Origin: G965267425 sp965267425 | Lineage (GTDB): Bacteria; Bacteroidota; Bacteroidia; Flavobacteriales_E; Vicingaceae | Direction of reading: 5' to 3' | NCBI GenBank assembly: GCA_965267425.1 | Contig: OZ253959.1 | Span: 868,001-932,000 of the forward strand | DNA: 64,000 nt | In this document: positions 43,081 to 50,610 of the stretch, piece after piece | Numbering within the stretch: the first letter of the stretch is position 1 | How the letters are laid out: the number at the start of each line of letters is the position of its first letter | Translations under genes and position numbers: made by a program | Notes under the pieces: generated by a model | The model's database searches: none | Told to the model about the DNA's origin: nothing | The model's input: only the letters and a program-made list of their open reading frames with translations

Positions 43081-44478
43081 ATGAATGAAGAAACCTCGTT
43101 TAGGGATAGAATTGGTACGGTTGATGAAAAAGGCAAACGAGCATGGATATTTCCTAAAAAGCCTTTTGGTAAATACACCAACTATCGAAACGTAGTTAAT
43201 ATAATTCTTCTTGGATTACTATTTGCGGGTCCGCATCTAACATACAATGACAGGCCGTTGATGTTGTTTGATGTAATCAACCGCCATTTCATATTGTTTG
43301 GCAACGTCTTTTGGCCGCAGGATTTCTATTTGGTTGGTTTGTTCATGATTACCTCCGTGGTATTCATTATACTATTTACCGTGCTATTTGGTCGAATCTT
43401 TTGCGGTTGGGTATGCCCACAAACCATTTTTATGGAAGGTGTATTTCGTAAAATTGAATATTGGATTGAAGGTGACTATAAGAGGCAAAAGAAGTTAGCT
43501 GCTCAGCCATGGAACAGAGAGAAGATTATCAAAAAAGGTAGCAAGCACATTATCTTTTTTGCCATTTCATTTCTTATCGCAAATACATTTCTCGCTTACA
43601 TTATTGGAAAAGATGAATTGATTGCCATTCAATTGGATGATCCCATGAACCACCTTTCCGGGTTAATGTCGTTGATCATATTCACCGGGGTCTTTTATTT
43701 CGTATTCTCCTGGTTCAGAGAGCAGGTGTGTTTGGTGGCTTGTCCTTATGGAAGGTTACAAGGCGTAATGCTAGATTCACGTTCCATTGTGGTTGCATAT
43801 GACTATATCCGAGGAGAAAACCGAGGCAAATTCAGAAAAAATGAAGATCGAAAATCAGCGAACAAAGGTGATTGCATTGATTGTAATCAATGTGTTGATG
43901 TTTGCCCCACTGGAATAGACATTCGGAATGGTACTCAACTGGAATGTGTGAATTGCACAGCATGCATTGATGCATGCAACCATATGATGAAAGGGGTGGG
44001 ATTGCCTGAAGGATTAATTCGTTATGCTTCTGAAAAAGAAATTGCTGAGAAAAAGCCTTTTCGATGGACTACCAGAACCGTTGCATATGTGATTGTTTTG
44101 TTTGGGTTGATTAGTCTTTCTTTTGGACTTTTCTTATCCAGAACAGATGTGGATGCCACCGTTCTTCGGGTGCCCGGACAATTGTATCAGAAACAAGGAG
44201 ATCAACATTTCAGCAACTTGTACAACTTCAAAGTAATCAATAAGACATTTGAAGACTTATCCTTTAAATTCTTGTTGGAAAGTCATGAAGGCGAGATAAA
44301 ATTTGTGGGTGATACAGAAGATTACAAAGTAGAAGGTGAAAACTTAACAGAAGGAACTTTTTTCATCATTCTGAACAAGGCAGATCTTAAAAAAAGAAAA
44401 AGTGAAGTATGGTTAGGGTTGTATGTGGATGAGGAAAAATTATCGGATGTGAAGGTGACTTTTATGGCACCTTTATAA
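43081..44478 (+). CDS. ccoG: cbb3 oxidase accessory ferredoxin-like protein CcoG (FixG/RdxA)
   Basis: This 465-residue membrane iron-sulfur protein has about five helices. The membrane part contains FCGWVCPQTIFMEG, and the region around 262-306 carries two 4Fe-4S ferredoxin motifs (CIDCNQCVDVCPTGID and CVNCTACIDACNH). The C-terminal periplasmic domain (about 350-465) is Ig-like. In other bacteria CcoG is a copper reductase needed to supply Cu(I) to the cbb3 oxidase. It lies 27 bp after ccoP and 11 bp before ccoH. Confidence 0.94.
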   Translation: MNEETSFRDRIGTVDEKGKRAWIFPKKPFGKYTNYRNVVNIILLGLLFAGPHLTYNDRPLMLFDVINRHFILFGNVFWPQDFYLVGLFMITSVVFIILFTVLFGRIFCGWVCPQTIFMEGVFRKIEYWIEGDYKRQKKLAAQPWNREKIIKKGSKHIIFFAISFLIANTFLAYIIGKDELIAIQLDDPMNHLSGLMSLIIFTGVFYFVFSWFREQVCLVACPYGRLQGVMLDSRSIVVAYDYIRGENRGKFRKNEDRKSANKGDCIDCNQCVDVCPTGIDIRNGTQLECVNCTACIDACNHMMKGVGLPEGLIRYASEKEIAEKKPFRWTTRTVAYVIVLFGLISLSFGLFLSRTDVDATVLRVPGQLYQKQGDQHFSNLYNFKVINKTFEDLSFKFLLESHEGEIKFVGDTEDYKVEGENLTEGTFFIILNKADLKKRKSEVWLGLYVDEEKLSDVKVTFMAPL

Positions 44479-44489
44479 AATATGAAACT

Positions 44490-44927
44490 ATGAATTGGGG
44501 ACATAAAATCATCATTGTATTTGCAATTTTTGTATCGCTGGTCATGTTTGCTGTGTATACTGCAACTAAACATCGAACTGACTTGGTTGCAGAAGATTAT
44601 TACCGGCAGGAATTAATGTACCAGGATAAAATTGATAAAATCAATCGAGCCATTACAAACGACTATTTAATTGAGATAAATGATCAAGGAAAATTCATCC
44701 AATTTGTTTTTCCTGAGGAAGTGGATCTGACACAATTAAATGGCCAAATCGTATTTTTTAGACCCTCAGATGAAATGCAGGATAAAGTGATGAACATTGA
44801 TTTAGACAATCATCATGGCATGCAGGTAAGCAAGTCTCACTTGAATTCGGGGCGGTACAAAATAATGATTGATTGGAGTTTGGCAGGAGAAGAGTATTAT
44901 CAGGAAAAAGAACTTTTCGTACAATGA
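44490..44927 (+). CDS. ccoH: cbb3 assembly protein CcoH/FixH-like
   Basis: The 145-residue protein has an N-terminal membrane helix (IIIVFAIFVSLVMFAVYTAT) and a periplasmic domain that begins with LVAEDYYRQELMYQDKIDKI, the characteristic FixH motif where Tyr-Tyr-x-x-x-Leu pairs with the acidic DKI turn. FixH/CcoH assists the early assembly of the cbb3 complex. It is embedded in the cbb3 operon between ccoG and the TauE/SafE-like gene, and its stop overlaps the next ATG by 4 bases. Confidence 0.87.
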   Translation: MNWGHKIIIVFAIFVSLVMFAVYTATKHRTDLVAEDYYRQELMYQDKIDKINRAITNDYLIEINDQGKFIQFVFPEEVDLTQLNGQIVFFRPSDEMQDKVMNIDLDNHHGMQVSKSHLNSGRYKIMIDWSLAGEEYYQEKELFVQ

Positions 44928-45628
44928 TTTATGCAGCATTCATACTCGGTTTAATTGGCAACATTCATTGCGCTGGCATGTGTGGACCTATTGCCTTTGC
45001 ATTGCCGGTTCATCATTTACCTTCTCGTCAGCGACTATTGGCAAGTGTGTTATACAATGCAGGACGTGTAGTGACTTACATGGCCTTGGGTCTTGTGTTT
45101 GGAATTATTGGTTCGGGATTTAACTTGACAGGGTTGCAGGAATGGCTGACCATTATTTCAGGAATGGTACTTATTCTGATGGTTACTTTACCTTTTGGAT
45201 TAAAAGGCGGTGGAAAATTGGCTACCTGGTATCATTCCATTACGTTGCCGTTGAAATCAAAAATGGGTGTGTTATTAAAAACCGGAAACGTCAATACACT
45301 TTTCTTGTTTGGCATGTTGAATGGCCTGTTGCCTTGTGGAATGGTTTACGCTGGTTTAGCCGTGGCCCTCAGTGCCGGCAGTATCGTGGAATCTATACTG
45401 ATTATGGCTGCTTTCGGATTGGGTACCACCCCAGCCTTAGCACTCATCATTTATCAATCAGGAGTTTTGAAAAGAAATATAGGTAAGCACCTGAAATTTG
45501 TTATTCCATTTTCTGTTTTCATATTGGGAAGTATTTTGATATTGAGAGGATTGAGCTTGGACATTCCTTATGTTAGTCCGGTGTTAAATGCAAACATAGT
45601 TGAGGCTGAAAGCCATTCATGTCATTAA
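44924..45628 (+). CDS. TauE/SafE (UreH-type) membrane transporter in the cbb3 operon
   Basis: The 234-residue polytopic protein has six or seven helices. Its start HCAGMCGPIAFALPVHHLPS matches the UreH/TauE-like HCxGMCGP motif that recurs in cbb3 operons of many bacteria. A second Cys pair appears near LLPCGMVYAG. The paired Cys motifs suggest a metal or thiol-related transport role, possibly copper, but this is inference. The start ATG at 44924 (MIYAAFILGLI) overlaps the ccoH stop (ATGA). A longer frame from 44873 would overlap ccoH further. Its end overlaps the convergent usp gene by 4 bp. Confidence 0.82.
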   Translation: MIYAAFILGLIGNIHCAGMCGPIAFALPVHHLPSRQRLLASVLYNAGRVVTYMALGLVFGIIGSGFNLTGLQEWLTIISGMVLILMVTLPFGLKGGGKLATWYHSITLPLKSKMGVLLKTGNVNTLFLFGMLNGLLPCGMVYAGLAVALSAGSIVESILIMAAFGLGTTPALALIIYQSGVLKRNIGKHLKFVIPFSVFILGSILILRGLSLDIPYVSPVLNANIVEAESHSCH

Positions 45629-46395
45629 CGAGCAATCCAAATTGGAATGCTGTTTTTCATGCTCGAAATTTTGTCCAGGGCCTGAACCGATCCAGCACCA
45701 TTAATTGGCCCATTCCATAACAGAAAATCACTGTTGTTGTCTTCAATTAATTTAGGAAGCTCTTTTTCGTTGTTAACCTTGTCAAATTGAACATCCACTT
45801 TATTTCTATTTGGAAAAAGGTTTTCCAGTTGCTCTATGCTATCGATAATAGACGGAGAGACAATTTTTACCGACTGAACGGATTTAAAAAGTGTTATAAG
45901 GGTTTCGTGTTTGAAATCAATCGCTGTTTGTTCATCATTCCAATAAATCATCATTTGTGCCGGAGGTTTCATATTGGCTGATTTGGGAACAATTAGACAA
46001 GGTGTCTCTGTATTTTTTCCGATGCGATAACCGTTTGCCTGGAAATTTTCTTTTTGCAGGTGGCCGGAAGATCCCAAAACGAGTAAACGAGCGTTAATCT
46101 GCACGATTAGCATATCCAGCAATTCGCGAATGCTCCCTTTCAGCACATGTACTTTGGTCGCCAATCCTCTTTTTGTGAAGTGGTATGCGGATTCTTTCAA
46201 TTGAACATGGAATTTAGATTGCAAAGCATTTTCCATGATGTCATCTACTGAAATCAGCAATCCATCTGGTTGTTTAACTTGATATACGTGTGCTAAGTGT
46301 ACTTCTTTGGTAGATTCTGATAAATTGGACAACGCATATTTAATGGCCTTCAATGAGGCTTCGGAGAAGCTTGATAATAATAATACGTTCGACAT
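45625..46395 (-). CDS. Universal stress protein (UspA family, two-domain)
   Basis: The 256-residue protein has two Usp folds in tandem. The first opens NVLLLSSFSEASLKAIKYAL and ends with LLVLGSSGH, the family's ATP-binding-like GxGxxG(S/T)-type region (about 110-118). The second domain (about 140-256) is diverged. Usp proteins are cytosolic and accumulate under stress and low oxygen. It lies divergent from the kinase/regulator pair, sharing an intergenic region that contains an FNR-like palindrome, and it converges on the cbb3 operon. Confidence 0.82.
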   Translation of the reverse strand: MSNVLLLSSFSEASLKAIKYALSNLSESTKEVHLAHVYQVKQPDGLLISVDDIMENALQSKFHVQLKESAYHFTKRGLATKVHVLKGSIRELLDMLIVQINARLLVLGSSGHLQKENFQANGYRIGKNTETPCLIVPKSANMKPPAQMMIYWNDEQTAIDFKHETLITLFKSVQSVKIVSPSIIDSIEQLENLFPNRNKVDVQFDKVNNEKELPKLIEDNNSDFLLWNGPINGAGSVQALDKISSMKNSIPIWIAR

Positions 46396-46483
46396 GTAAA
46401 AATCTATACCAGAAGAAAAACAACTTTAAAACAAATTAATGTTTGATTGAAAAAAATTGTTTTGATCATAGTCAGAAAAATCA

Positions 46484-46497
46484 ATGATATATATCAT
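46484..46497. promoter_or_regulatory. FNR-like operator between usp and the sensor kinase
   Basis: ATGAT-ATAT-ATCAT is a perfect 14-bp inverted repeat of the same form as the sites before ccoI and ccoS. It lies about 95 bp upstream of usp (minus strand) and 52 bp upstream of the kinase TTG, so it can affect both. It suggests autoregulation of the regulator encoded two genes downstream. Confidence 0.6.
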
Positions 46498-46548
46498 AAG
46501 TTATCATCTATGTGATGGGGAATTTTAAATCTCAGAGTAATACTGAAT

Positions 46549-48087
46549 TTGAACTTAACATTTGTTACTTTGGAACAAATTCAAGTAAAGTTGGACGCAG
46601 ATATTTACAAGCAGTTGTTTAATCATTCAACGGAGTCAATGATATTGACGAATGATAAGGGAATCATTGAATTGATTAATCCTAGAGTGGTTCAAATGTT
46701 TGGTTATGAAGAACATGAACTCGTTGGTCAGTCTGTGGATATGTTATTACCTGAATCGTTGAAAGCCAATCACCAGCATCACAGAACAAATTACCTGGAA
46801 AACCCCACAACCCGACCAATGGGAAAGGGAATGAATTTAAAGGCTTTAAAGAAAGATGGATCTACTTTACCTGTTGAGATATCACTCAATTATTTTCATA
46901 TCGATGGAAAAGTAGTTGTGATGGCTCTGATTATGGACATTTCCGAACGTAATAGGATCGAAAGGGAATTGCAGCAGTTGAATGAAGATCTTGAAAAGAG
47001 CATTGAACGTAGGAGCAAGGCGTTGGTTGAAAGTCAAAAATTGTATAGACTCATTTCTCGCAATTTTCCTGAAGGTACAATCAGTGTATTTGATGAACAT
47101 TTGAACTACGTTTTTATCGAAGGACAACGATTGTATAAATCTGGAATAGATAGTACTAAGTTAATTGGAACCTCCATTGAATCCAGGTTGCCAGAAGATG
47201 TGAAAGAACCGGTAATAAAAGTGCTGAAGGAAGCATTCAGTGGCCGATCTGATGTAATTGAATTCAAAACCAAGGACGAATATTTTGAGCTGAATGTGGT
47301 TCCTCTTTACGATGATAGAGGAGGAGTGCATCAAATTTTGGTGGTAGAACGCAATGTTACTACCCATAGAAATGCAGAAAATGAAGTGAAAAGATCACTT
47401 GAAAAAGAAAGAAATTTGAACGAAATGAAAAGCCGTTTTGTATCTATGGCGTCTCATGAATTTCGAACACCTTTGAGTACTATTTTAACTTCGGTTTCAC
47501 TAATTGATAGGTATAGTGATACCAATGAGCGTGTTTCTAAACACGTGAACCGTATTAAAGGATCAGTCAATAACTTAACCTCGATATTGAATGATTTTCT
47601 TTCCATAGATCGATTAGAAACCGGCAACATTTCACCTAGAATTGAACCATGTGATCTCCATAAATTGTGCAAAGAAGTCATTGAAGAAATTCGCCCAATT
47701 CTGAGAGAAAATCAAAAAATTCATCTGCAATTGAATGGCAAAATTCAAGAATGGAGTACGGACTTGAATATGGTAAAGAACATCATGATCAACTTGCTAT
47801 CTAATGCGTCAAAGTATTCTGATGAAAATAAAAATGTTTATTTAAAAGTGTCAACTGAAAAGCTTCTTGAAATCAGTGTTAAAGATGAAGGGATTGGCAT
47901 TCCACAAGAAGAACAAGATCATTTATTTGAACGCTTTTTCCGTGCAGGAAATGTGCTGAATATCCAAGGTACGGGTCTCGGTTTGAACATCGTTAAAAAG
48001 TACCTGGACATATTGGGAGGGAAAATAAAATTTACGAGCAGTGAACAAAACGGAACGGAATTCACTGTGCAAATACCAAAACTATAA
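46549..48087 (+). CDS. PAS-domain sensor histidine kinase
   Basis: The protein has 512 residues. A PAS domain spans about 19-130 (YKQLFNHSTESMILTNDKGI; a PAC segment with MALIMDISERN), then a short coiled coil (about 131-158), a second PAS domain (about 160-275; YRLISRNFPEGTISVFDEHL), HisKA with the phospho-acceptor H303 in MASHEFRTPLST, and HATPase (NLLSNASKYSDENKNV, then DEGIGIPQEEQDHLFERFFR and GTGLGLNIVKKYLD). There are no membrane helices, so it is cytosolic and may sense a redox signal, gas or small ligand via the PAS domains. There is no heme-ligand motif that I can name. No ATG occurs before the first PAS domain; the TTG at 46549 (or 46570) is the likely start, and this is uncertain. 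It is co-directional with the regulator gene 11 bp downstream. Confidence 0.88.
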   Translation: MNLTFVTLEQIQVKLDADIYKQLFNHSTESMILTNDKGIIELINPRVVQMFGYEEHELVGQSVDMLLPESLKANHQHHRTNYLENPTTRPMGKGMNLKALKKDGSTLPVEISLNYFHIDGKVVVMALIMDISERNRIERELQQLNEDLEKSIERRSKALVESQKLYRLISRNFPEGTISVFDEHLNYVFIEGQRLYKSGIDSTKLIGTSIESRLPEDVKEPVIKVLKEAFSGRSDVIEFKTKDEYFELNVVPLYDDRGGVHQILVVERNVTTHRNAENEVKRSLEKERNLNEMKSRFVSMASHEFRTPLSTILTSVSLIDRYSDTNERVSKHVNRIKGSVNNLTSILNDFLSIDRLETGNISPRIEPCDLHKLCKEVIEEIRPILRENQKIHLQLNGKIQEWSTDLNMVKNIMINLLSNASKYSDENKNVYLKVSTEKLLEISVKDEGIGIPQEEQDHLFERFFRAGNVLNIQGTGLGLNIVKKYLDILGGKIKFTSSEQNGTEFTVQIPKL

Positions 48088-48098
48088 ATCACGGCAAA

Positions 48099-49154
48099 AT
48101 GACTAAGATTTTAATCATAGAAGATAACCTGGAAATGCGTGAAAACACCAGTGAAATTCTTGAATTGGCAAGTTATGAGGTGATTACTGCTGAAAATGGT
48201 AAAAAAGGTGTCGAATTGGCAAAGGTTGAACGTCCTGATTTGATCATTTGCGATATTATGATGCCTGAAATGGATGGATACGGGGTTTTGTACCTACTTG
48301 GAAAAAATGAAAATACGCGAAATATTCCCTTCATCTTTCTAACGGCCAAATCAGAAACTTCCGATTTCAGAAAAGGAATGAATTTAGGGGCTGATGATTA
48401 CCTGACCAAACCTTTTGAAGAAATGGAATTGCTCAATGCCATTGAAACAAGACTCAAAAGAACAGAATCCTTTAAACAGAAATTTGATAACAATCTTGAA
48501 GGGGTTACCGGATTCATCGATCATGCCAAAGGCATTGAAAAGCTCAAGGACTTATCCGTTGACAAGAAACCATATATCTGCAAGAAAAAGGAAGTCATTT
48601 TTCACGAAGGAGATTACCCGAACTGGTTATACTTTATCAATAAGGGGAAGGTAAAAACCTTTAAGGTGAATGATGATGCCAAAGAATTTACAGTTGGGTT
48701 GTATGATGCAGGAGAGTACATTGGATATGAAGCAATTTTGAACGATTCAAATTTTGAAGTCTCTTGTGCTTCTTTGGAGGAATGTGAAATGATTCGTATT
48801 CCAAGAAGAGATTTCGAAGCATTACTTCACAGAGATAGACAGGTGGCAGATTGTTTCATCAAAATGTTGTCCAACCATGTTTTCGAAAAAGAACAGGAAT
48901 TGCTCAATTTAGCCTACAATTCAGTACGAAGAAGGGTTGCCGATGCATTGTTGCAATTCAAAAACAAATATGCGCCGGTTGAAAATAAATTTAAGATGGC
49001 CATGGCAAGAGATGACATAGCAAGCCTTGCTGGCACATCAACAGAATCTGTTATTCGCACCTTATCTGATTTCAAAGACGAACAATTGATTCAAATCGAT
49101 GGAAGTAAAATTCAAATCATTGATTTTGATGCATTGAAGGCCATGCGCAATTAG
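48099..49154 (+). CDS. Response regulator fused to a CRP/FNR-type cyclic-nucleotide-like domain and HTH
   Basis: The 351-residue hybrid has a receiver domain (1-120) with D52 in LIICDIMMPEMDGYG as the phospho-acceptor and K102 region YLTKPF. A CRP-like effector fold spans about 160-280 (VIFHEGDYPNWLYFINKGKV; YDAGEYIGYEAILND; MIRIPRRDFEALL). The C-terminal winged HTH holds the recognition helix TSTESVIRTLSDF. E316 and R320 sit at the positions of FNR E209 and R213; FNR S212 is replaced by I319. There is no Cys cluster of the FNR iron-sulfur type. This regulator may therefore be phosphorylation-controlled and bind FNR-like sites such as those near ccoI and ccoS. It directly follows the PAS kinase gene. 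Confidence 0.9.
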   Translation: MTKILIIEDNLEMRENTSEILELASYEVITAENGKKGVELAKVERPDLIICDIMMPEMDGYGVLYLLGKNENTRNIPFIFLTAKSETSDFRKGMNLGADDYLTKPFEEMELLNAIETRLKRTESFKQKFDNNLEGVTGFIDHAKGIEKLKDLSVDKKPYICKKKEVIFHEGDYPNWLYFINKGKVKTFKVNDDAKEFTVGLYDAGEYIGYEAILNDSNFEVSCASLEECEMIRIPRRDFEALLHRDRQVADCFIKMLSNHVFEKEQELLNLAYNSVRRRVADALLQFKNKYAPVENKFKMAMARDDIASLAGTSTESVIRTLSDFKDEQLIQIDGSKIQIIDFDALKAMRN

Positions 49155-49188
49155 CCTCATTGGCAATTTCTGCGTACTTTTATACTCC

Positions 49189-49542
49189 ATGGAAACAGCT
49201 TTTCTTTTGTATGATGGACATTGCAGATTCTGCAGCAATTGGGCCAAATATCTTCGAAATAAGTTGGTAGCAGAAGGGCTAGAGGTAATTTCCGCACATG
49301 ATTCAAAAGGTGCTGAAATAGTTGAATCTCAAAATCTTCAAAAGCTAGTTCCATCTACTTTAATTTATGTAAATGGAAACCAAGTAATTACAAAAACCAA
49401 TGCCATCTTTGCGGCATTGAGTTACACCAGCCTTAAGGGATGGAGAATACTTCGATTCATTCCCAAATCTTGGCGAGACAAGTGTTATGATTTTATTGCT
49501 TCGAATCGATACTTGTTGGGATCCACAGCTTGTAATTGCTAG
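49189..49542 (+). CDS. DCC-family thiol-disulfide oxidoreductase (DUF393)
   Basis: The 117-residue protein has the DUF393/DCC signature at its start (LLYDGHCRFCSNWAKYLRNK, with a D-G-x-C-x-x-C active-site motif) on a thioredoxin-like fold. Such proteins are predicted thiol reductases, but substrates are not known. The C-terminus ends with STACNC, adding two more cysteines. The gene starts 34 bp after the response regulator stop and might share a transcript. The next gene begins 3 bp after its stop. Confidence 0.85.
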   Translation: METAFLLYDGHCRFCSNWAKYLRNKLVAEGLEVISAHDSKGAEIVESQNLQKLVPSTLIYVNGNQVITKTNAIFAALSYTSLKGWRILRFIPKSWRDKCYDFIASNRYLLGSTACNC

Positions 49543-49545
49543 TAA

Positions 49546-50610
49546 ATGCTTTTCAATTCATTAAAGTACATATTCACCGTATGGTTTGTTGCACTGTTTT
49601 TTTTGATTCATTCTAATTCATTTGGTCAAAATTTAATTATGGATCCGGGATTTGAACATGTGAAACAATGGACATGGGAAATTGCAGGATTGGAAGAATG
49701 TCTTTTCATGTGGAGCAATCCGAATGAAAGCACTGCTGATTATTTTCACCCTGAAGCCTCCAAGCCTGAATTTAAAGTTCCTTATAACGTATATGGGCAT
49801 CAAGAACCGCATTCGGGAAAAGCTTATGCGGGATTTTGTGTGACAAACTCCAATCTGGAATATTTGCAAACGGAGTTCGACAATCATTTGGTCAAGGATC
49901 AATTGTACTGCTTACAGTTTTACATCAGTAAAGCAGAAAAAACACCGGGAATTCTTCGTGATATAGGCATTTATTTTGAACCGTCTTATGAGTTTCAATT
50001 TAGTAAGATGGGTTTGGGAAGACGTGCAGACATGCATTTATCCATTGAATCTCCCAATGATACCGAAACATGGCAATTATTGTGCGGTGTGTATAGAGCA
50101 CAGGGGTGGGAGAGAGCCTTTATTGTTGGTGCTTATGAAGAATACCATGAACGACATGCCCATTATTACGTTGATGATGTCAGTTTCTCTCCCATTCAAA
50201 ATGCAATGGAATGTGGTTGTGATAATGTAGATGTTCAGGCTGGTTTTCGAAGAGTGTTGAATAAATGGTATGTTCTGGACAATTGTTATTTCGATTTTGA
50301 CAGCAGTGAATTAACGGAAGAGGCAATTGTTGAAATTGGCATTTTGGCGAACTACCTGAATGAACATGCTGGGTTGAAAATTCTTGTTAAAGGACATACA
50401 GATGTTAGAGGAAAGGAAGGGTACAATGAGCAGCTATCTTTAGCACGGTCACAAGCTGTGAAAGACAAACTAATTGAAATGGGAATAGCAGAACAACGAA
50501 TAAAAACCAAAGGGTTGGGTAAATCCACATTGGCCAATAAAGGTGATTCAGAAGAAAGCCATGCTGCTAACCGCCGTGTCAATTATATACTTTACCAACC
50601 GAATCCATGA
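49546..50610 (+). CDS. OmpA-family outer-membrane/peptidoglycan-anchoring protein
   Basis: The 354-residue protein has a signal peptide (YIFTVWFVALFFLIHSNSFG, cleaved near residue 27). A large N-terminal beta domain (about 28-220) contains repeated aromatic motifs (QNLIMDPGFEHVKQ; GKAYAGFCVTNSNLEYL) and resembles carbohydrate-binding-like folds. The C-terminal OmpA domain (about 240-354) has FDFDSSELTEEAIVEIG and VKGHTDVRGKEGYNEQLSLA, the peptidoglycan-binding motif with the conserved Asp and Arg. It should tether the outer membrane or a surface complex to the wall. The last 32 bp overlap the convergent uvrA gene. Confidence 0.85.
   Translation: MLFNSLKYIFTVWFVALFFLIHSNSFGQNLIMDPGFEHVKQWTWEIAGLEECLFMWSNPNESTADYFHPEASKPEFKVPYNVYGHQEPHSGKAYAGFCVTNSNLEYLQTEFDNHLVKDQLYCLQFYISKAEKTPGILRDIGIYFEPSYEFQFSKMGLGRRADMHLSIESPNDTETWQLLCGVYRAQGWERAFIVGAYEEYHERHAHYYVDDVSFSPIQNAMECGCDNVDVQAGFRRVLNKWYVLDNCYFDFDSSELTEEAIVEIGILANYLNEHAGLKILVKGHTDVRGKEGYNEQLSLARSQAVKDKLIEMGIAEQRIKTKGLGKSTLANKGDSEESHAANRRVNYILYQPNP

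Noticed and set aside
46495..46516. A second operator-like site ATCAT-CTAT-GTGAT next to the usp/kinase palindrome
   Set aside because: Its half-sites are in the reverse orientation and do not match (ATCAT...GTGAT), so it is not the same motif.
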